NCBI RefSeq assembly: GCF_000420085.1
Contig: NZ_ATUG01000002.1
Location: 744,001-808,000, forward strand
Direction of reading: 5' to 3'
DNA: 64,000 nucleotides
DNA from: Desulfospira joergensenii DSM 10085
Lineage (GTDB): Bacteria > Desulfobacterota > Desulfobacteria > Desulfobacterales > Desulfobacteraceae
Shown in pieces: positions 16,801 to 24,909 of the stretch (positions are counted from its first letter, which is position 1; every line of letters begins with the position of its first letter). A program made the position numbers and the translations under genes. The notes below the pieces were generated by a model. The model was not told the DNA's origin. It saw only the letters and a program-made list of their open reading frames with translations, and made no database searches.

Positions 16801-18308
16801 CCATTGGTAAGACGAAGGGTGCCACCGTCAAAAGTAAGGCCACTGCTGGCTGCCCCAAGGCTGTTGTCCCCACCCACTGCCAGGGTGCCGCCGTCAAGGA
16901 AGGTGCCTCCACCATAAGTATTCACCCCGGAAAGGCTCAGGGTGCCTGTGCCGGTTTTTATAAAATGACCAGAGCCGCTTATAACCCCGGCGTAGGTCCC
17001 GTTGAAATCCTGATCAAACCAGACACCGCCGCCATTGGCAATATCGCCCTGAAGGCTTTGGGTGGTTCCGATCAGATTCCCACGGGACACATTGGTGCCG
17101 CCGGTGTAGGTATTGGTGCCGGTGAGTGTCAAGTTCCCCCACCCTATCTTTGTCAGACTGCCGGAACCGCTGATGTCACCGCCATGGGTCCCGTTGAAAT
17201 CCTGATCAAACCAGACACCGCCGCCATTGGCAATATCGCCCTGAATGCTGTCGGTGTCTCCCCAAAGGAGTCCGCTGCTGATGGTGGTACCGCCGGTGTA
17301 AGTATTGGTGCCGGTAAGTTTCAGGGTGCCGGTACCTTCTTTGGCCAGGCTGCCGCTGCCGCTCATCACACCGGCATATTCACCAAAAACATTCTGTGTG
17401 AATAATACATTGGAATTATTGGTGATAGCCCCCTTAATACTGTCTGCGTTTCCGGCCAGGGTGCCGGCGCTGACCATGGTTCCCCCAGCATAGGTATTTG
17501 TACCGGTCAGGGTGAGGGTACCGGAACCGGTTTTGTTAAGCTTGCCCAATCCGTCCAACACACCGGAGAAGGTATTATCATTACCATTGGTATCAATGGT
17601 GCCGCCATTGGTTTTCAGGGTAACGTTGCGGGCTGTATCAAAACCGCCATCAAGTTGAAGGGTACCACCGTTAAGAAGGAGGGTTCCGCCTGCTGCCCCA
17701 AGATTATTGTCCGCTCCCACCACCAGGGTGCCCGCCTGAACAAAGGTATTGCCACTATAAGTGTTCACCCCGGAAAGGGTCAGGGAACCACCGTCTTGGT
17801 ACAGCGTGCCAGTGCCGGAAATACTGCCGTGAAGAGAAAGGCTGGACTGGGAACCGATTGTAAACCAGGTGTCCTGGGGCATGTCTAAATCATTAGACAC
17901 GTTTGCAACAGGACTTGTACCCCATACCGAAATCCCGTCACTATCCAGGCCAATGGCGTTGCCGTCAAGCTGTAGACTCTTGCGTATAGTAACACTCATA
18001 TTGGCAAGACCTGGGGCATCGTTGCTAATTTGGGTAGCAGCAGATCCCATAGGCACTGTAACATCATCCCCACTGACAGGGCTTACACCGCCATCCCAGT
18101 TGCCGGCATCCGACCAGTTGCCGGTGGCAGGGCCTGTCCACTCGATGTCTGCGGCAAAGACCGGGGCAGAGACCTGAAACAAAATCAAACCCCATACAAG
18201 GATGGCTGCAATACTTGCCTTTATTCTGAGTCGCGTCTGAGAAATTGACCCGTTAAAAAATTCCATATTCCATATTCCATATTCTGATAGGCCCTGGCTG
18301 TATCGCAT
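10884..18308 (-). CDS. Giant autotransporter adhesin with PATR beta-strand repeats
   Basis: 2474 residues. A long signal region (residues ~1-53, hydrophobic IKASIAAILVWGLILF, then VSAPVFA) directs export; AGGAAG precedes the ATG. Residues ~55-2050 are built from dozens of passenger-associated transport repeats of the form GTGTLTLTGTNTYSGGTTVSAG, which should fold as a long beta-helix. Residues ~2200-2474 are the outer-membrane beta-barrel (WGIWARGTGMWGSR, SLGSYTLGADARLSQ) ending in LRYMWD, a terminal aromatic suited to barrel assembly. Cargo function (adhesion, biofilm) is inferred. Divergent from the regulator at 18559. Confidence 0.93.
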   Translation of the reverse strand: MRYSQGLSEYGIWNMEFFNGSISQTRLRIKASIAAILVWGLILFQVSAPVFAADIEWTGPATGNWSDAGNWDGGVSPVSGDDVTVPMGSAATQISNDAPGLANMSVTIRKSLQLDGNAIGLDSDGISVWGTSPVANVSNDLDMPQDTWFTIGSQSSLSLHGSISGTGTLYQDGGSLTLSGVNTYSGNTFVQAGTLVVGADNNLGAAGGTLLLNGGTLQLDGGFDTARNVTLKTNGGTIDTNGNDNTFSGVLDGLGKLNKTGSGTLTLTGTNTYAGGTMVSAGTLAGNADSIKGAITNNSNVLFTQNVFGEYAGVMSGSGSLAKEGTGTLKLTGTNTYTGGTTISSGLLWGDTDSIQGDIANGGGVWFDQDFNGTHGGDISGSGSLTKIGWGNLTLTGTNTYTGGTNVSRGNLIGTTQSLQGDIANGGGVWFDQDFNGTYAGVISGSGHFIKTGTGTLSLSGVNTYGGGTFLDGGTLAVGGDNSLGAASSGLTFDGGTLRLTNGFTTARTVSLAAGGGTIDTNGNDNTLSGIVSGAGGLTKAGTGTLTLTGTNTYSGGTSINGGVLAVGADNTLGAASGGLSFDGGTLRLTNGFTTARTLSLSPGGGTIDTNGNNNTLSGIVSGAGGLTKAGTGTLILTGTNTYSGGTTVSEGTLEGTSASLQGGITNDASVVFNQNSNGTYAGGMSGTGSLTKSGTGKLILSGANTYTGGTTVTGGILQGTATSLKGDILNNAQVIFTGTGTGTYAGVMSGTGSLVQNSGDLILTGANTYSGGTTINGGYMSGTTTSLQGDFAVNGNLTFDQGFDGTFTGNISGTASGIPNTGQVVKRGSGALILTGTNTYNGGTRILGGTLQGNTHSLQGNMEISSGAGLVFDQAGNGTYAGDASGFGRFDKTGAGTLTLSGTNTYSGGTTVSAGTLQGTTTSLQGMIVNHSAVVFTQNTDGTYTGNMSGTGGLTKSGTGTVTLTGTNTYTGGTTVTGGILQGTATSLKGDILNNAQVIFTGTGTGTYAGVMSGTGSLVQNSGDLILTGANTYSGGTTINGGYMSGTTTSLQGDFAVNGNLTFDQGFDGTFTGNISGTASGIPNTGQVVKRGSGALILTGTNTYNGGTRILGGTLQGNTHSLQGNMEISSGAGLVFDQAGNGTYAGDASGFGRFDKTGAGTLTLSGTNTYSGGTTVSEGTLEGTSASLQGGITNDASVVFNQNSNGTYAGGMSGTGSLTKSGTGKLILSGANTYTGGTTVTGGILQGTATSLKGDILNNAQVIFTGTGTGTYAGTMSGTGSLVQNSGDLILTGANTYSGGTTINGGYMSGTTSSLQGDFAVNGNLTFDQGFDGTFTGNISGTASGIPNTGQVVKRGSGALILTGTNTYDGGTRILGGTLQGNTHSLQGNMEISSGAGLVFDQAGNGTYAGDASGFGRFDKTGAGTLTLTGNNTYSGGTSINGGVLAVGADNILGAAGSGLSFDGGTLRLTNGFTTARTLSLSPGGGTIDTNGSDNTLSGIISGAGGLTKAGTGTLTLTGNNTYSGGTSINGGVLAVGADNTLGAAGSGLGFDGGTLRLTSGFTTARAVSLSPGGGIIDTNASDNTLSGIISGAGRLTKAGTGTLTLTGNNTYTGGTSINGGVLAVGADNTLGAASSGLSFDGGTLRLTNGFTTARTLSLSPGGGTIDTNGSDNTLSGIISGAGGLTKAGTGTLTLTGNNTYSGGTTVSAGILEGTSASIRGSITNNAAVAFNQGSVGTYSGVMSGSGILIKTGTNTLTLTGANTYAGGTSINGGTLVVGADNTLGAASGGLSFNSGILLLTNGFTTARNVTLNAGGGTIDTNGNTNILSGALSGTGSLTKSGTGTLTLTGNNTYSGGTTVSAGILEGTSASLSGGITNNAAVVFNQNISGTYGGVMDGSGSLTKSGTGTLNLTGINTYTGGTMVSAGSLAVNGSLAGLVTVGAWGTLGGNGHVGNVIVNGRLSPGNSIGTLNTGDLTLNAGSIYTVETDAAGNSDRTNVTGVVSLGSATLDIQAQNGSYGYQTDYLIIDNDGVDPITGTFGGVTTNLAFLDPTLTYGGGDGNDVILRLTRNNVNLSSVATTPNETAVAQALEQVVTSGVNGAQDVMNALAGLSAAQACSAYNQMSGAGNAAFFHTGIAGITQYMKTLTQRMGAIRGMGGLASHPIYLALADTGNASDADPLLFALGSASPLTPDKNWGIWARGTGMWGSRSSDDTGSQYRYSLGSYTLGADARLSQTMITGISLGYAKTSLDFDNLADTGSSRSYQAALYGDYVSGPWYADAVLSFAVNDYDTQRVISQGSLNRRADGDFKGWETGAYIEGGYTFRNQGFYIHPLASLQYTHVELDRYTETGAGILNLDMDKGRVDSCLGSVGLKVSRPMRLSQDYMVSPEAQVRWAHEFSNDPRTINAGFAGVPGGRFMVTGDSPVKDSAILGLGLNILFKKWFKLNLNYDASLGRDHEAHTLEGTLRYMWD
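13210..14010 (-). repeat. Tandem 267-bp coding repeats in the autotransporter gene
   Basis: Three near-identical units of 267 bp (89 residues) begin at about 13210, 13477 and 13744. Two related units occur at about 16387 and 16654. Each codes for a block that includes a VLAVGADNTLGAA segment, a GGTLRLTNGFTTAR segment and a GTIDTNGSDNTLSGI segment. The repeat length keeps the frame, so gain or loss of units would change passenger length without breaking the gene. Confidence 0.8.
14044..16419 (-). repeat. Three 792-bp near-identical tandem coding repeats
   Basis: The phrase TTTTGTCAAACCTGCCG recurs at 14043, 14835 and 15627, exactly 792 bp (264 residues) apart, and the sequence between copies is almost unchanged, including silent positions. 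Differences are a few substitutions, one being the local swap of the segment at about 15415-15560. Such high identity points to recent duplication or ongoing gene conversion. Confidence 0.8.
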
Positions 18309-18558
18309 CTTGTTTACTTCCTATTGGCTTGGAAAGAAAAACCATCAATGGGGTTCAATATAAAAGATGCTCAGCCCTGTCGACCTGATTCCGGTATGGG
18401 GCAAAATAATAAAATCACGGGATTTGCAGGATTCGACACCATGGGAAAAATAAATAATTCCTTTTGATTTCAGAGGATTGGATCAGGCGAGGCTTTGGGT
18501 GCTTTGAAGTTTTTAAAAAAAGCTTGGGAAAAAATACAAAAACAATGTAAAAAAATAC
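18309..18558. promoter_or_regulatory. Divergent promoter region between autotransporter and regulator
   Basis: 250 bp with A-rich runs near the right end (AAAAAAATACATG at the regulator start). No promoter box or operator stands out clearly enough to mark. Both genes must be transcribed from here, so binding sites for the AraC-type regulator are expected. Confidence 0.4.
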
Positions 18559-21500
18559 ATGTTTTCTGGAAGGACCATTGAAGGCAAAAAGCTTGCATCT
18601 GACTTTTCAAGGGTTAGAAAGGGGAACAGCTGCCAGGTCCTGGTCAGCGGACCTGCAGGGGTGGGCAAGACCTGTCTTGTCCGGCAGTTTGCCCTGACTG
18701 CGGAAGCATATCAGGGCTGTTTTGTATTTGCCAAGTCTGACCTGAAAAGGTCCCAGATCCCCCTGGCCCCTGTGAGATCAGTCCTGAACATGCTGGTAAA
18801 GAGAGTTATTGCCGAGCATCCCAGGGACATGGACGCCATGGCCCACATCCTTTGCCAGGGGCTTGGAAAGGATGTGGAAACTGCAGTTTCCATTGTACCG
18901 GCCCTAAAATTCCTCATCAAGGCCCCCCCTTCTCTTGAAAAGAATCTGGATGACAGCCCCTCTTTTTTGAACACCCTTCTTTATCGCATCATTGAATTGC
19001 TATCGCCCCGGTTCAAGGGATTGGTCATCTTCCTGGACGACATCCAATGGCTGGATCCTGCATCATATGGTTTCCTTGATTATCTGGCATTGGCACCGCC
19101 AATACAGGGGGTTATGCTCATTTTTGGATATCGCACCCTGGAAACCACAACACCGCCCCTGCTCTTAAAGACGGTGGATACCTTCCAGAATCTTGATTCC
19201 TGCCGTATCATAGAACTCAAAGGCCTGCCCAAGCGGGATATTACAGCCTATCTCAGGCATCGGCTGGATACCCGGCAAAACCTGGCCCCCTTTTCAGACC
19301 TTTGTTTTGAAAAGACCCGGGGCAATCCCTTTTATCTGATTCAAATGGTGGAAGACCTTCTGAATCAGGGCGTTGTATGGCTGTCCCACGGGGAGTGGGC
19401 CTGGGACCTGGACGCTGTAAATGCCCTGGAGATCTGCGAGAATGTGGCTGACCTGATTCTATCCCGGCTCAAGCGGATAAAGCCTGCGGCCCTGACACTG
19501 CTCAAATATGGCGCCTGCTGCCATAAGGACATAACAGCTTGGATCCTGGCGGCCGCCACTGGATTCTCTCTGGAAAAAATAGACACCCTTTTGTGGACGC
19601 CTGTTAAATTGGATTTCCTTGAAAAAACGCCAGGGGGATACGGCTTTACCCATGACAAAATCCTTGAGGCTGTGGACAATCTCATCACCGGGGATGAAAG
19701 AATTGAAATCCACCAAAAGCTTCTCTTCTGTTACCTGTCGTTAGCGTCACCCAAAACAGATACTCTGAAATCAACACCGGCATCCATACCAGAACCATCG
19801 GTTTTTACCCTGCTCTACCATTATGGTTTTTTCTGTGACAGGGTTGAGGATGCCAGCCTAAAGAAGACCATGGCGGGCCACTTTCTAAACGCCGGTGAAA
19901 AGGCAAGGGAACAGACCGCCTATGCCCAGGCCCATGAGTGGTTCTGCCAGGGCAAAGACCATTATCCAGGCGACATCTGGAAAGAAGACTATGATCTGGC
20001 CCTCACCTTTTTTAATCATTGTGCTGAATCTGCCTATCTTTCAGGGGATTTTAAGGCGGCACAGGCATTCTGCAAGACTGTGAATGAGCAGGTAATCCGG
20101 GTTGAAGACAGCCTGACCGCAGGGATTACACAAATCTATTGCCTCCAGGCCTCAAATCAATTGGGAGCGGCCATGGCCAAAGGAATTGAGGTCCTGGGGC
20201 AACTGGGAATCAAGATCCCAAAGAATCCGTCCATATTCCGCATCGCTGCTGCCATCCTCAAAACAACGTTCCTTCTGGTCTGGGGACAGCGGTTGTCCAA
20301 ACCAGGTAAAAAAATGGCTCTCAACGGTCAAAACCGCCAGATTGTAAAGGTTATGACTGCCCTGGGTGCGGTTTGCTATAATCTTTCTCCGAAAAAACAT
20401 CTGCCTTACATGACCGCGAAAGCCCTTGAGTTCAGCCTTTTACATGGTCATTCCCCTGAAACCCCCTCCATGTATATTACCTTTGGCATGGTCTTAAACC
20501 ATCTCACCCATTCTGTGACATGGGGGAAAAAATTTAGTTCAGCGGCACGGAAGATTGCCAGGGAATGGGGGAGCGATTCTTTGAGCGGAAAAGAAATCAT
20601 GCTGGCCAACTTTTTCCTGGATCATTGGGACCTGTCCGTGGATGAGGCTGCCAGGGCGTATAAAGAGGGACAAAAAATCTGCCTTGAGACCGGAGACCAT
20701 GAATATTATGAATACCAGACGATTTTATATGCGGACCACATTTTTTTCGCCGGTGCCCCCCTGGATGATGTTTTAGCGCAAATCGCCGGGCTGAAACCGG
20801 GTATGAAATCTGAATATGGAGACCGTATACTATCCATACGGCTGAAGGTTCTTGGTAACCTGCGCCAAGGAAGGATGCGGCCATGGGAGTTTGGGGCGGA
20901 TTATTTAGAGAAGATCCTGTTACCGGATATGGACATAAGCTTTCAGCAGGCATTTTACACGTTCTGCGTTGCTTTTCTTTACGGGGATATGGATGCAGCC
21001 CATGAGCTGAAACGTGCAGCTGATCAGATTATTGAGAATGTGGCAGGAACGCCCCTCTATTATCATTTTTATTTCATGGCAGCCCTGGTGGAGATGAATG
21101 CCGGCAATCCAAAGAAAGCAGCCAAAGCCTTAAAAATCCTTAAATGGTGTGCCAAACACAATCCCAGGGTATACGGCCATAAGTATTTGATTGCCCGGGG
21201 AGAAAAATTCAGGGTTCAGGGCCATCTTCACAAGGCCCGGCATCTGTTTGAAATGGCAGACAAAGCCCTGGATAAAAGCCCTGATGCCCTGTATGAAAAA
21301 GGATTGGTAAATGAAAAACTGGGACGCATCGCCCAAAGCCTGAACCAGGAAGACACGGCAGATGACTATTTTAAAAGCGCCACAACCCTTTTTCAAAAGT
21401 GGGGATTGTCATATAAGCCCGGCCTTTTTAATGCCCTTCTTACCGATCAGAGGGCTGCCAAGGAGACTGAGAAAACCGCAATGGGAAACTCCGGCCCGTC

Positions 21501-22359
21501 CCAGTCAGTTATCAGTTCCCCTTTGGCCGGGGATGCCCCCCCCCTTGAAACCAGCCTTTTGTCCATGGGAAGTATCAGCCAGGCCAGGTCAGTCCATGCT
21601 GTGACCCTTGATGCCCTGCAATGGAAAACCAGGGTGCAGGCTGCAGACGGGGAGATTCATTATCCAACTGCCTTTGGGGACCTCCCCTATAAAATGCTGA
21701 CCTTTGCCGTGGCAGCCGATACCGTGGTCAGGGCCACAGCTGAAGATTCAGAAGAAGATTTTTTTGATCCAGCCTATTTTTTTTCCCACCATCCATCCGC
21801 TTTAATGGTGATTCCAGGGGGCAGGGATAAGGCGATTCTCCTTGAGAATCCAAAAGAGAACCCGGACATGGACACCCTTCTAAAAATGGCCCGAACTGTC
21901 TTTGGGCAGATGGAAAATCCCCCTGGACAAAATGCACCTGTAAATCAAAGATTGCCTGACAGCAGCCCGGACCAGTTGCAAGCCTTTAAATCCTGCTGCA
22001 GCAGATTACAGAGACATATGATTCAGAACAAGGCTTACAAAAGATCAACTCTCAGCCTTGCCTCCCTTTCCCAGGATCTGGGCCTTCCGGAACGGACCAT
22101 TTCCGATGCCGTGAACACCCTTTTGGGCCTTAATGTTCAGGCCTTTATCAACAGCTACCGCATTGAGGCTGTAAAATCTGAAATCCAAAATCCTCAAAAC
22201 CATGATAAAACCATTCTGGAAATTGCCTTTGAACAGGGATTCAGCTCCAAATCAGCTTTTAACAAAGCCTTTAAAAAATTCACTGGAATCTCCCCCTCAG
22301 CCTATAAAGATCAGGCCCTGGAATCAAAGCATGTACCGCCTCGTTACCTGACCCCATGA
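18559..22359 (+). CDS. Large AAA-ATPase/TPR regulator with C-terminal AraC-type HTH
   Basis: 1266 residues. Residues ~1-300 form a STAND-type ATPase: SGPAGVGKTCLVRQF (Walker A), VIFLDDIQWLDP (Walker B), and the GNPFYLIQMVEDL motif. Residues ~400-970 are helical repeats of TPR type. A GAF-like stretch may lie at ~1040-1110. Residues ~1160-1250 hold two AraC-family helix-turn-helix units: LSLASLSQDLGLPERTISD, then TILEIAFEQGFSSKSAFNKAF and FKKFTGISPSAYK. The protein lacks the N-terminal kinase domain found in many relatives. It probably integrates a ligand signal and controls the divergent autotransporter gene; that link is from position only. Confidence 0.88.
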   Translation: MFSGRTIEGKKLASDFSRVRKGNSCQVLVSGPAGVGKTCLVRQFALTAEAYQGCFVFAKSDLKRSQIPLAPVRSVLNMLVKRVIAEHPRDMDAMAHILCQGLGKDVETAVSIVPALKFLIKAPPSLEKNLDDSPSFLNTLLYRIIELLSPRFKGLVIFLDDIQWLDPASYGFLDYLALAPPIQGVMLIFGYRTLETTTPPLLLKTVDTFQNLDSCRIIELKGLPKRDITAYLRHRLDTRQNLAPFSDLCFEKTRGNPFYLIQMVEDLLNQGVVWLSHGEWAWDLDAVNALEICENVADLILSRLKRIKPAALTLLKYGACCHKDITAWILAAATGFSLEKIDTLLWTPVKLDFLEKTPGGYGFTHDKILEAVDNLITGDERIEIHQKLLFCYLSLASPKTDTLKSTPASIPEPSVFTLLYHYGFFCDRVEDASLKKTMAGHFLNAGEKAREQTAYAQAHEWFCQGKDHYPGDIWKEDYDLALTFFNHCAESAYLSGDFKAAQAFCKTVNEQVIRVEDSLTAGITQIYCLQASNQLGAAMAKGIEVLGQLGIKIPKNPSIFRIAAAILKTTFLLVWGQRLSKPGKKMALNGQNRQIVKVMTALGAVCYNLSPKKHLPYMTAKALEFSLLHGHSPETPSMYITFGMVLNHLTHSVTWGKKFSSAARKIAREWGSDSLSGKEIMLANFFLDHWDLSVDEAARAYKEGQKICLETGDHEYYEYQTILYADHIFFAGAPLDDVLAQIAGLKPGMKSEYGDRILSIRLKVLGNLRQGRMRPWEFGADYLEKILLPDMDISFQQAFYTFCVAFLYGDMDAAHELKRAADQIIENVAGTPLYYHFYFMAALVEMNAGNPKKAAKALKILKWCAKHNPRVYGHKYLIARGEKFRVQGHLHKARHLFEMADKALDKSPDALYEKGLVNEKLGRIAQSLNQEDTADDYFKSATTLFQKWGLSYKPGLFNALLTDQRAAKETEKTAMGNSGPSQSVISSPLAGDAPPLETSLLSMGSISQARSVHAVTLDALQWKTRVQAADGEIHYPTAFGDLPYKMLTFAVAADTVVRATAEDSEEDFFDPAYFFSHHPSALMVIPGGRDKAILLENPKENPDMDTLLKMARTVFGQMENPPGQNAPVNQRLPDSSPDQLQAFKSCCSRLQRHMIQNKAYKRSTLSLASLSQDLGLPERTISDAVNTLLGLNVQAFINSYRIEAVKSEIQNPQNHDKTILEIAFEQGFSSKSAFNKAFKKFTGISPSAYKDQALESKHVPPRYLTP

Positions 22360-22517
22360 TAAAAGTCCTGATATTCGCGGCGCCAGGGATAAAGCAGGTC
22401 TTTACCAACCCCCAGTTTTTCTGCCGCCTCTGGAACTGATCTGCCCAGTTCAGCGCACGGTAAAACTGCATTCCGTTTGAAATCTCGATCATATGTTCTT
22501 CTGGGTTTTGAACTCAT
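22344..22517 (-). pseudogene. IS3-family transposase OrfA remnant
   Basis: A 57-residue frame from ATG 22517 reads KPRRTYDRDFKRNAV, then ELGRSVPEAAEKLGVGKDLL and YPWRREYQ. This is the HTH of the IS3 OrfA / transposase_8 family (RRxYxxEFKxxAV and W-R-x-E). It then stops; no OrfB follows, so the element is only a stub. Its end overlaps the 3' end of the regulator gene. Confidence 0.7.
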
Positions 22518-22676
22518 GTTTATTCCTCTGTAATTTGCATTATAGAGGCGTAACTGAGTGTCTACAATATCGTGGCAGGATCACTTGGCATCGCTCCAAA
22601 AAAATCGGTCATTGAACCTGAATATTCATCTTTAGGATTTCAGATAAAAAATAAAAAGATGCCTAACAAAGCAAAT

Positions 22677-22719
22677 TAACTCGGATGCAAATTCCGCTGG
22701 GCTGCATTTGCTCCGGTTA
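22677..22719. repeat. Imperfect palindrome with bulged bases
   Basis: TAACTCGGATGCAAAT (22677-22692) pairs with ATTTGCTCCGGTTA (22706-22719), leaving two unpaired T residues in the left arm. A GCCTAACAAAG sequence stands just before it at 22661. Bulged pairing between TAAC and GTTA ends resembles integron attC sites, but the R' consensus is poor. Confidence 0.4.
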
Positions 22720-22728
22720 TTTACAACC

Positions 22729-22793
22729 ACTGAATACCTCCTTTAGTTACGTCTTCCGAGTCGCCAACTCCGGAAGATACGGAGGTATTCAGT
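22729..22793. terminator. Long 65-nt hairpin with trailing T-run
   Basis: Outer arms ACTGAATACCTCC (22729-22741) and GGAGGTATTCAGT (22781-22793) match perfectly; inner arms TCTTCCGAGT (22752-22761) and ACTCCGGAAGA (22767-22777) match with one bulge. A T-run (22792-22797) follows. It could terminate transcription, but the size and two-part structure also suit a repeated palindromic or small mobile element. Confidence 0.5.
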
Positions 22794-22976
22794 TTTTTAC
22801 CACCAACTTACTTGCTTAGCTTAGCCGGGACCCACCAGTAAAACCGGTGGATTACTCCTTTATTTAACAGCTTCTCTATGGTATGAAAGCTCCTTATAGA
22901 ACCAAGCCATCACCGCAATTGGAGACCCACATGCATTTCAGAGAGTTCGTTTTCATTATCTTATCAAGATCCTGAC

Positions 22977-23849
22977 ATGATCAAGCTTTTACAGAACTAC
23001 TGGAACAGGCCCATGCCGCAGATTGATTCACGCGAGATCGTATCCCGCGGGCTTATGCTCCTGTTAATATTTTCCATATTTTATTTTGCCATTTTCAATT
23101 TCAATTCTTCTTCCAGCCAGATTAAGAGAGATATTTTAGAATTCTTCCTTGCCGGTTTTTCGCTCTTTTTAAGCTGGCTTATTTTCTGGGGAACAACAAC
23201 GTTGCTGGCACAGCCACAACACGGTCCCCGGAACAGATCACTGAGATATTACTCAACCTGTTTTATCATCATTTATACGCTGATGATTTTTATTCTCTTT
23301 ATCCTCAAGAAATCGCTCCATTTTTCTGGGGAAATGGAGATCTGGCCCTATTACCTGCGTCATTTTCCATATGCGTGCCTGATTTTTTGTGTCTATCTCT
23401 ACCGGGAAAACAAAAAACATCAGATTGAGCGGCTGGTGGCAAAAGCCAATAAGATTATGGAAGATCACCGGACACGATCCCAAAACCAATCTCATGAGCA
23501 GTCGGAAAAGCCTCTGATGATGCAAGCTGATGGCAGTTACCATAAAATCTACCCATCCACTATCTCGCATATTTCTGTCGACGGGCATTATCTGGATATC
23601 TACTATTTCAATGAAAAAGAGCCGGAATGTTTAATGGTTCGCAAACCGCTCTCCCAAATGACGGAAGAGCTGCCATCACCTCCTTTCTACAGGGTACATC
23701 GCTCCCATATCGTTAACCTGCTCTACGCCTCAAAGATCGACAAGAGCAGCAATAATTACTCTATAAGCCTGTCAGTGAACGATTACACGCTTCCCATCAG
23801 CAGGAGTTATCTTGAAACGGTTCTTTCTGCTTTCAAGTCTATTCATTGA
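22977..23849 (+). CDS. Membrane-anchored LytTR-family transcriptional regulator
   Basis: 290 residues. About four transmembrane segments occupy residues ~25-145 (GLMLLLIFSIFYFAIFNF, ISLFLSWLIFWG-like, FIIIYTLMIFILFIL, YACLIFCVYLY). A short coiled linker leads to a LytTR DNA-binding domain at ~180-285 (HKIYPSTISHISVDGHYLDIYY, FYRVHRSHIVNL, YTLPISRSYLETV). It has no receiver domain, so it likely senses a membrane signal directly. No ribosome site is obvious upstream, and its targets are unknown. Confidence 0.85.
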   Translation: MIKLLQNYWNRPMPQIDSREIVSRGLMLLLIFSIFYFAIFNFNSSSSQIKRDILEFFLAGFSLFLSWLIFWGTTTLLAQPQHGPRNRSLRYYSTCFIIIYTLMIFILFILKKSLHFSGEMEIWPYYLRHFPYACLIFCVYLYRENKKHQIERLVAKANKIMEDHRTRSQNQSHEQSEKPLMMQADGSYHKIYPSTISHISVDGHYLDIYYFNEKEPECLMVRKPLSQMTEELPSPPFYRVHRSHIVNLLYASKIDKSSNNYSISLSVNDYTLPISRSYLETVLSAFKSIH

Positions 23850-23896
23850 CACCCGTCTGTCGCATTCGAAGTACCTCTGCCCGCACTTCTTCTGCG

Positions 23897-24325
23897 CTAT
23901 GAAGTGATTTCATCTGAAAAATGAAATCCGCAAACGTCTCTGGTGATCCATTCCTTATTGGTGCGAGGGTATTTTCGGCAATTAGGGGGGCGAAGATAAT
24001 AAATTGAACAAAAGGCCTTGCCATCTTTGCCGTTACGCAGAAAAAGGCAGCGAACGGGGAGAGAACAACATGCCCCGCAGTTTTTGCACTCGCCTTCCCG
24101 ACGTGGGTCAACTTTGAAAAAGGCACCAACAGTTCTTTTGAGTTTTGCACCCCAGGTATTTTCTTCCATAACAATCAATGATCCCTCCCGGTGTAACCAC
24201 CGTTTTAAAAAACGTGAAATGCGTGAAAAACGTTTATCACCGCATATTGCATTACGCGGAAGGAAAAACAGGTCAGTAATCGACAAGCCACTCCGCTTTT
24301 CACACGCCAACCTCCTCAGCCTCAA
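23897..24325 (-). CDS. YkgJ-family cysteine cluster protein
   Basis: 142 residues with CKNCGACC at ~79-86, then CLFL, FCSIYYLRPPNCRKYP and DVCGF. This is the zinc- or iron-binding cysteine cluster family (YkgJ, formerly UPF0153). Biochemical role unknown. It converges on the LytTR gene with a 47-bp gap. The first ~50 residues are basic and less conserved, so the true start may lie nearer residue 53, at MEENTWG. Confidence 0.75.
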   Translation of the reverse strand: MRLRRLACEKRSGLSITDLFFLPRNAICGDKRFSRISRFLKRWLHREGSLIVMEENTWGAKLKRTVGAFFKVDPRREGECKNCGACCSLPVRCLFLRNGKDGKAFCSIYYLRPPNCRKYPRTNKEWITRDVCGFHFSDEITS

Positions 24326-24909
24326 TTTCTGCTACTGGCTGAAAACAAGCGGATGGAATCACGATTACGATCGTTAGAAAAGGGAGATGTCCTCAACGGG
24401 TATTGATCTGTCCTGGGTGGGATAACAGACGAAGGAGTGTTCCCGGAAAACCGAAATCTGTCCTGAATCGAAGTGCTGGAGAATTACCGGACGGTCCGAA
24501 GAAAAGAAATTATAATTCTAACGCGGGCTGCGCCCGCAACCCAACATATTGAAATGACATAGAGCCACCACTCTTGTAGTTTGGATAAAGAAAGCAATCG
24601 ACATCCAACAACGCAAGAGGTGAGTCATGAAAAGATTTATAGAAATATGTGCATTTGCCGAGAGAGAGGGGGGAATTAACTTGACGTTCCAAATTGTATT
24701 GGTATCTTAAATCCTTTTGACCGCAGACTATCTTAAAAATGAAATTTTCCAAATGCAGGGTATAGAAGCCCACACTATTGTTAATATTTATGAACATTTA
24801 ATGCCCTAAAAAGTAAAAACAGGCACTCTTATTCTAATCTAAACCTTGAAGTACGCTGGAACTGGCCTCAACCCGGACCGGACTCCCTATATCGTCTATA
24901 ATCTCCTTC
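24326..24909. other. Intergenic region with one doubtful ORF
   Basis: About 580 bp. A minus-strand frame at 24510-24797 (95 codons) has no recognised domain and no clear ribosome site, so it is not called as a gene. A short hairpin GCGGGC-TGC-GCCCGC is at about 24521-24535. The region is AT-rich on its right side. Confidence 0.45.

Noticed and set aside
13210..16917. CRISPR array
   Set aside because: The repeats are long (267 and 792 bp), without spacers, and all within one coding frame.
11591..17888. Many 60-150-codon frames on both strands inside the autotransporter region
   Set aside because: All are repeated shadow frames of the PATR repeats on the minus strand.
24510..24797. 95-codon minus-strand gene
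   Set aside because: No ribosome site, no domain, isolated position; not strong enough to list as a gene.
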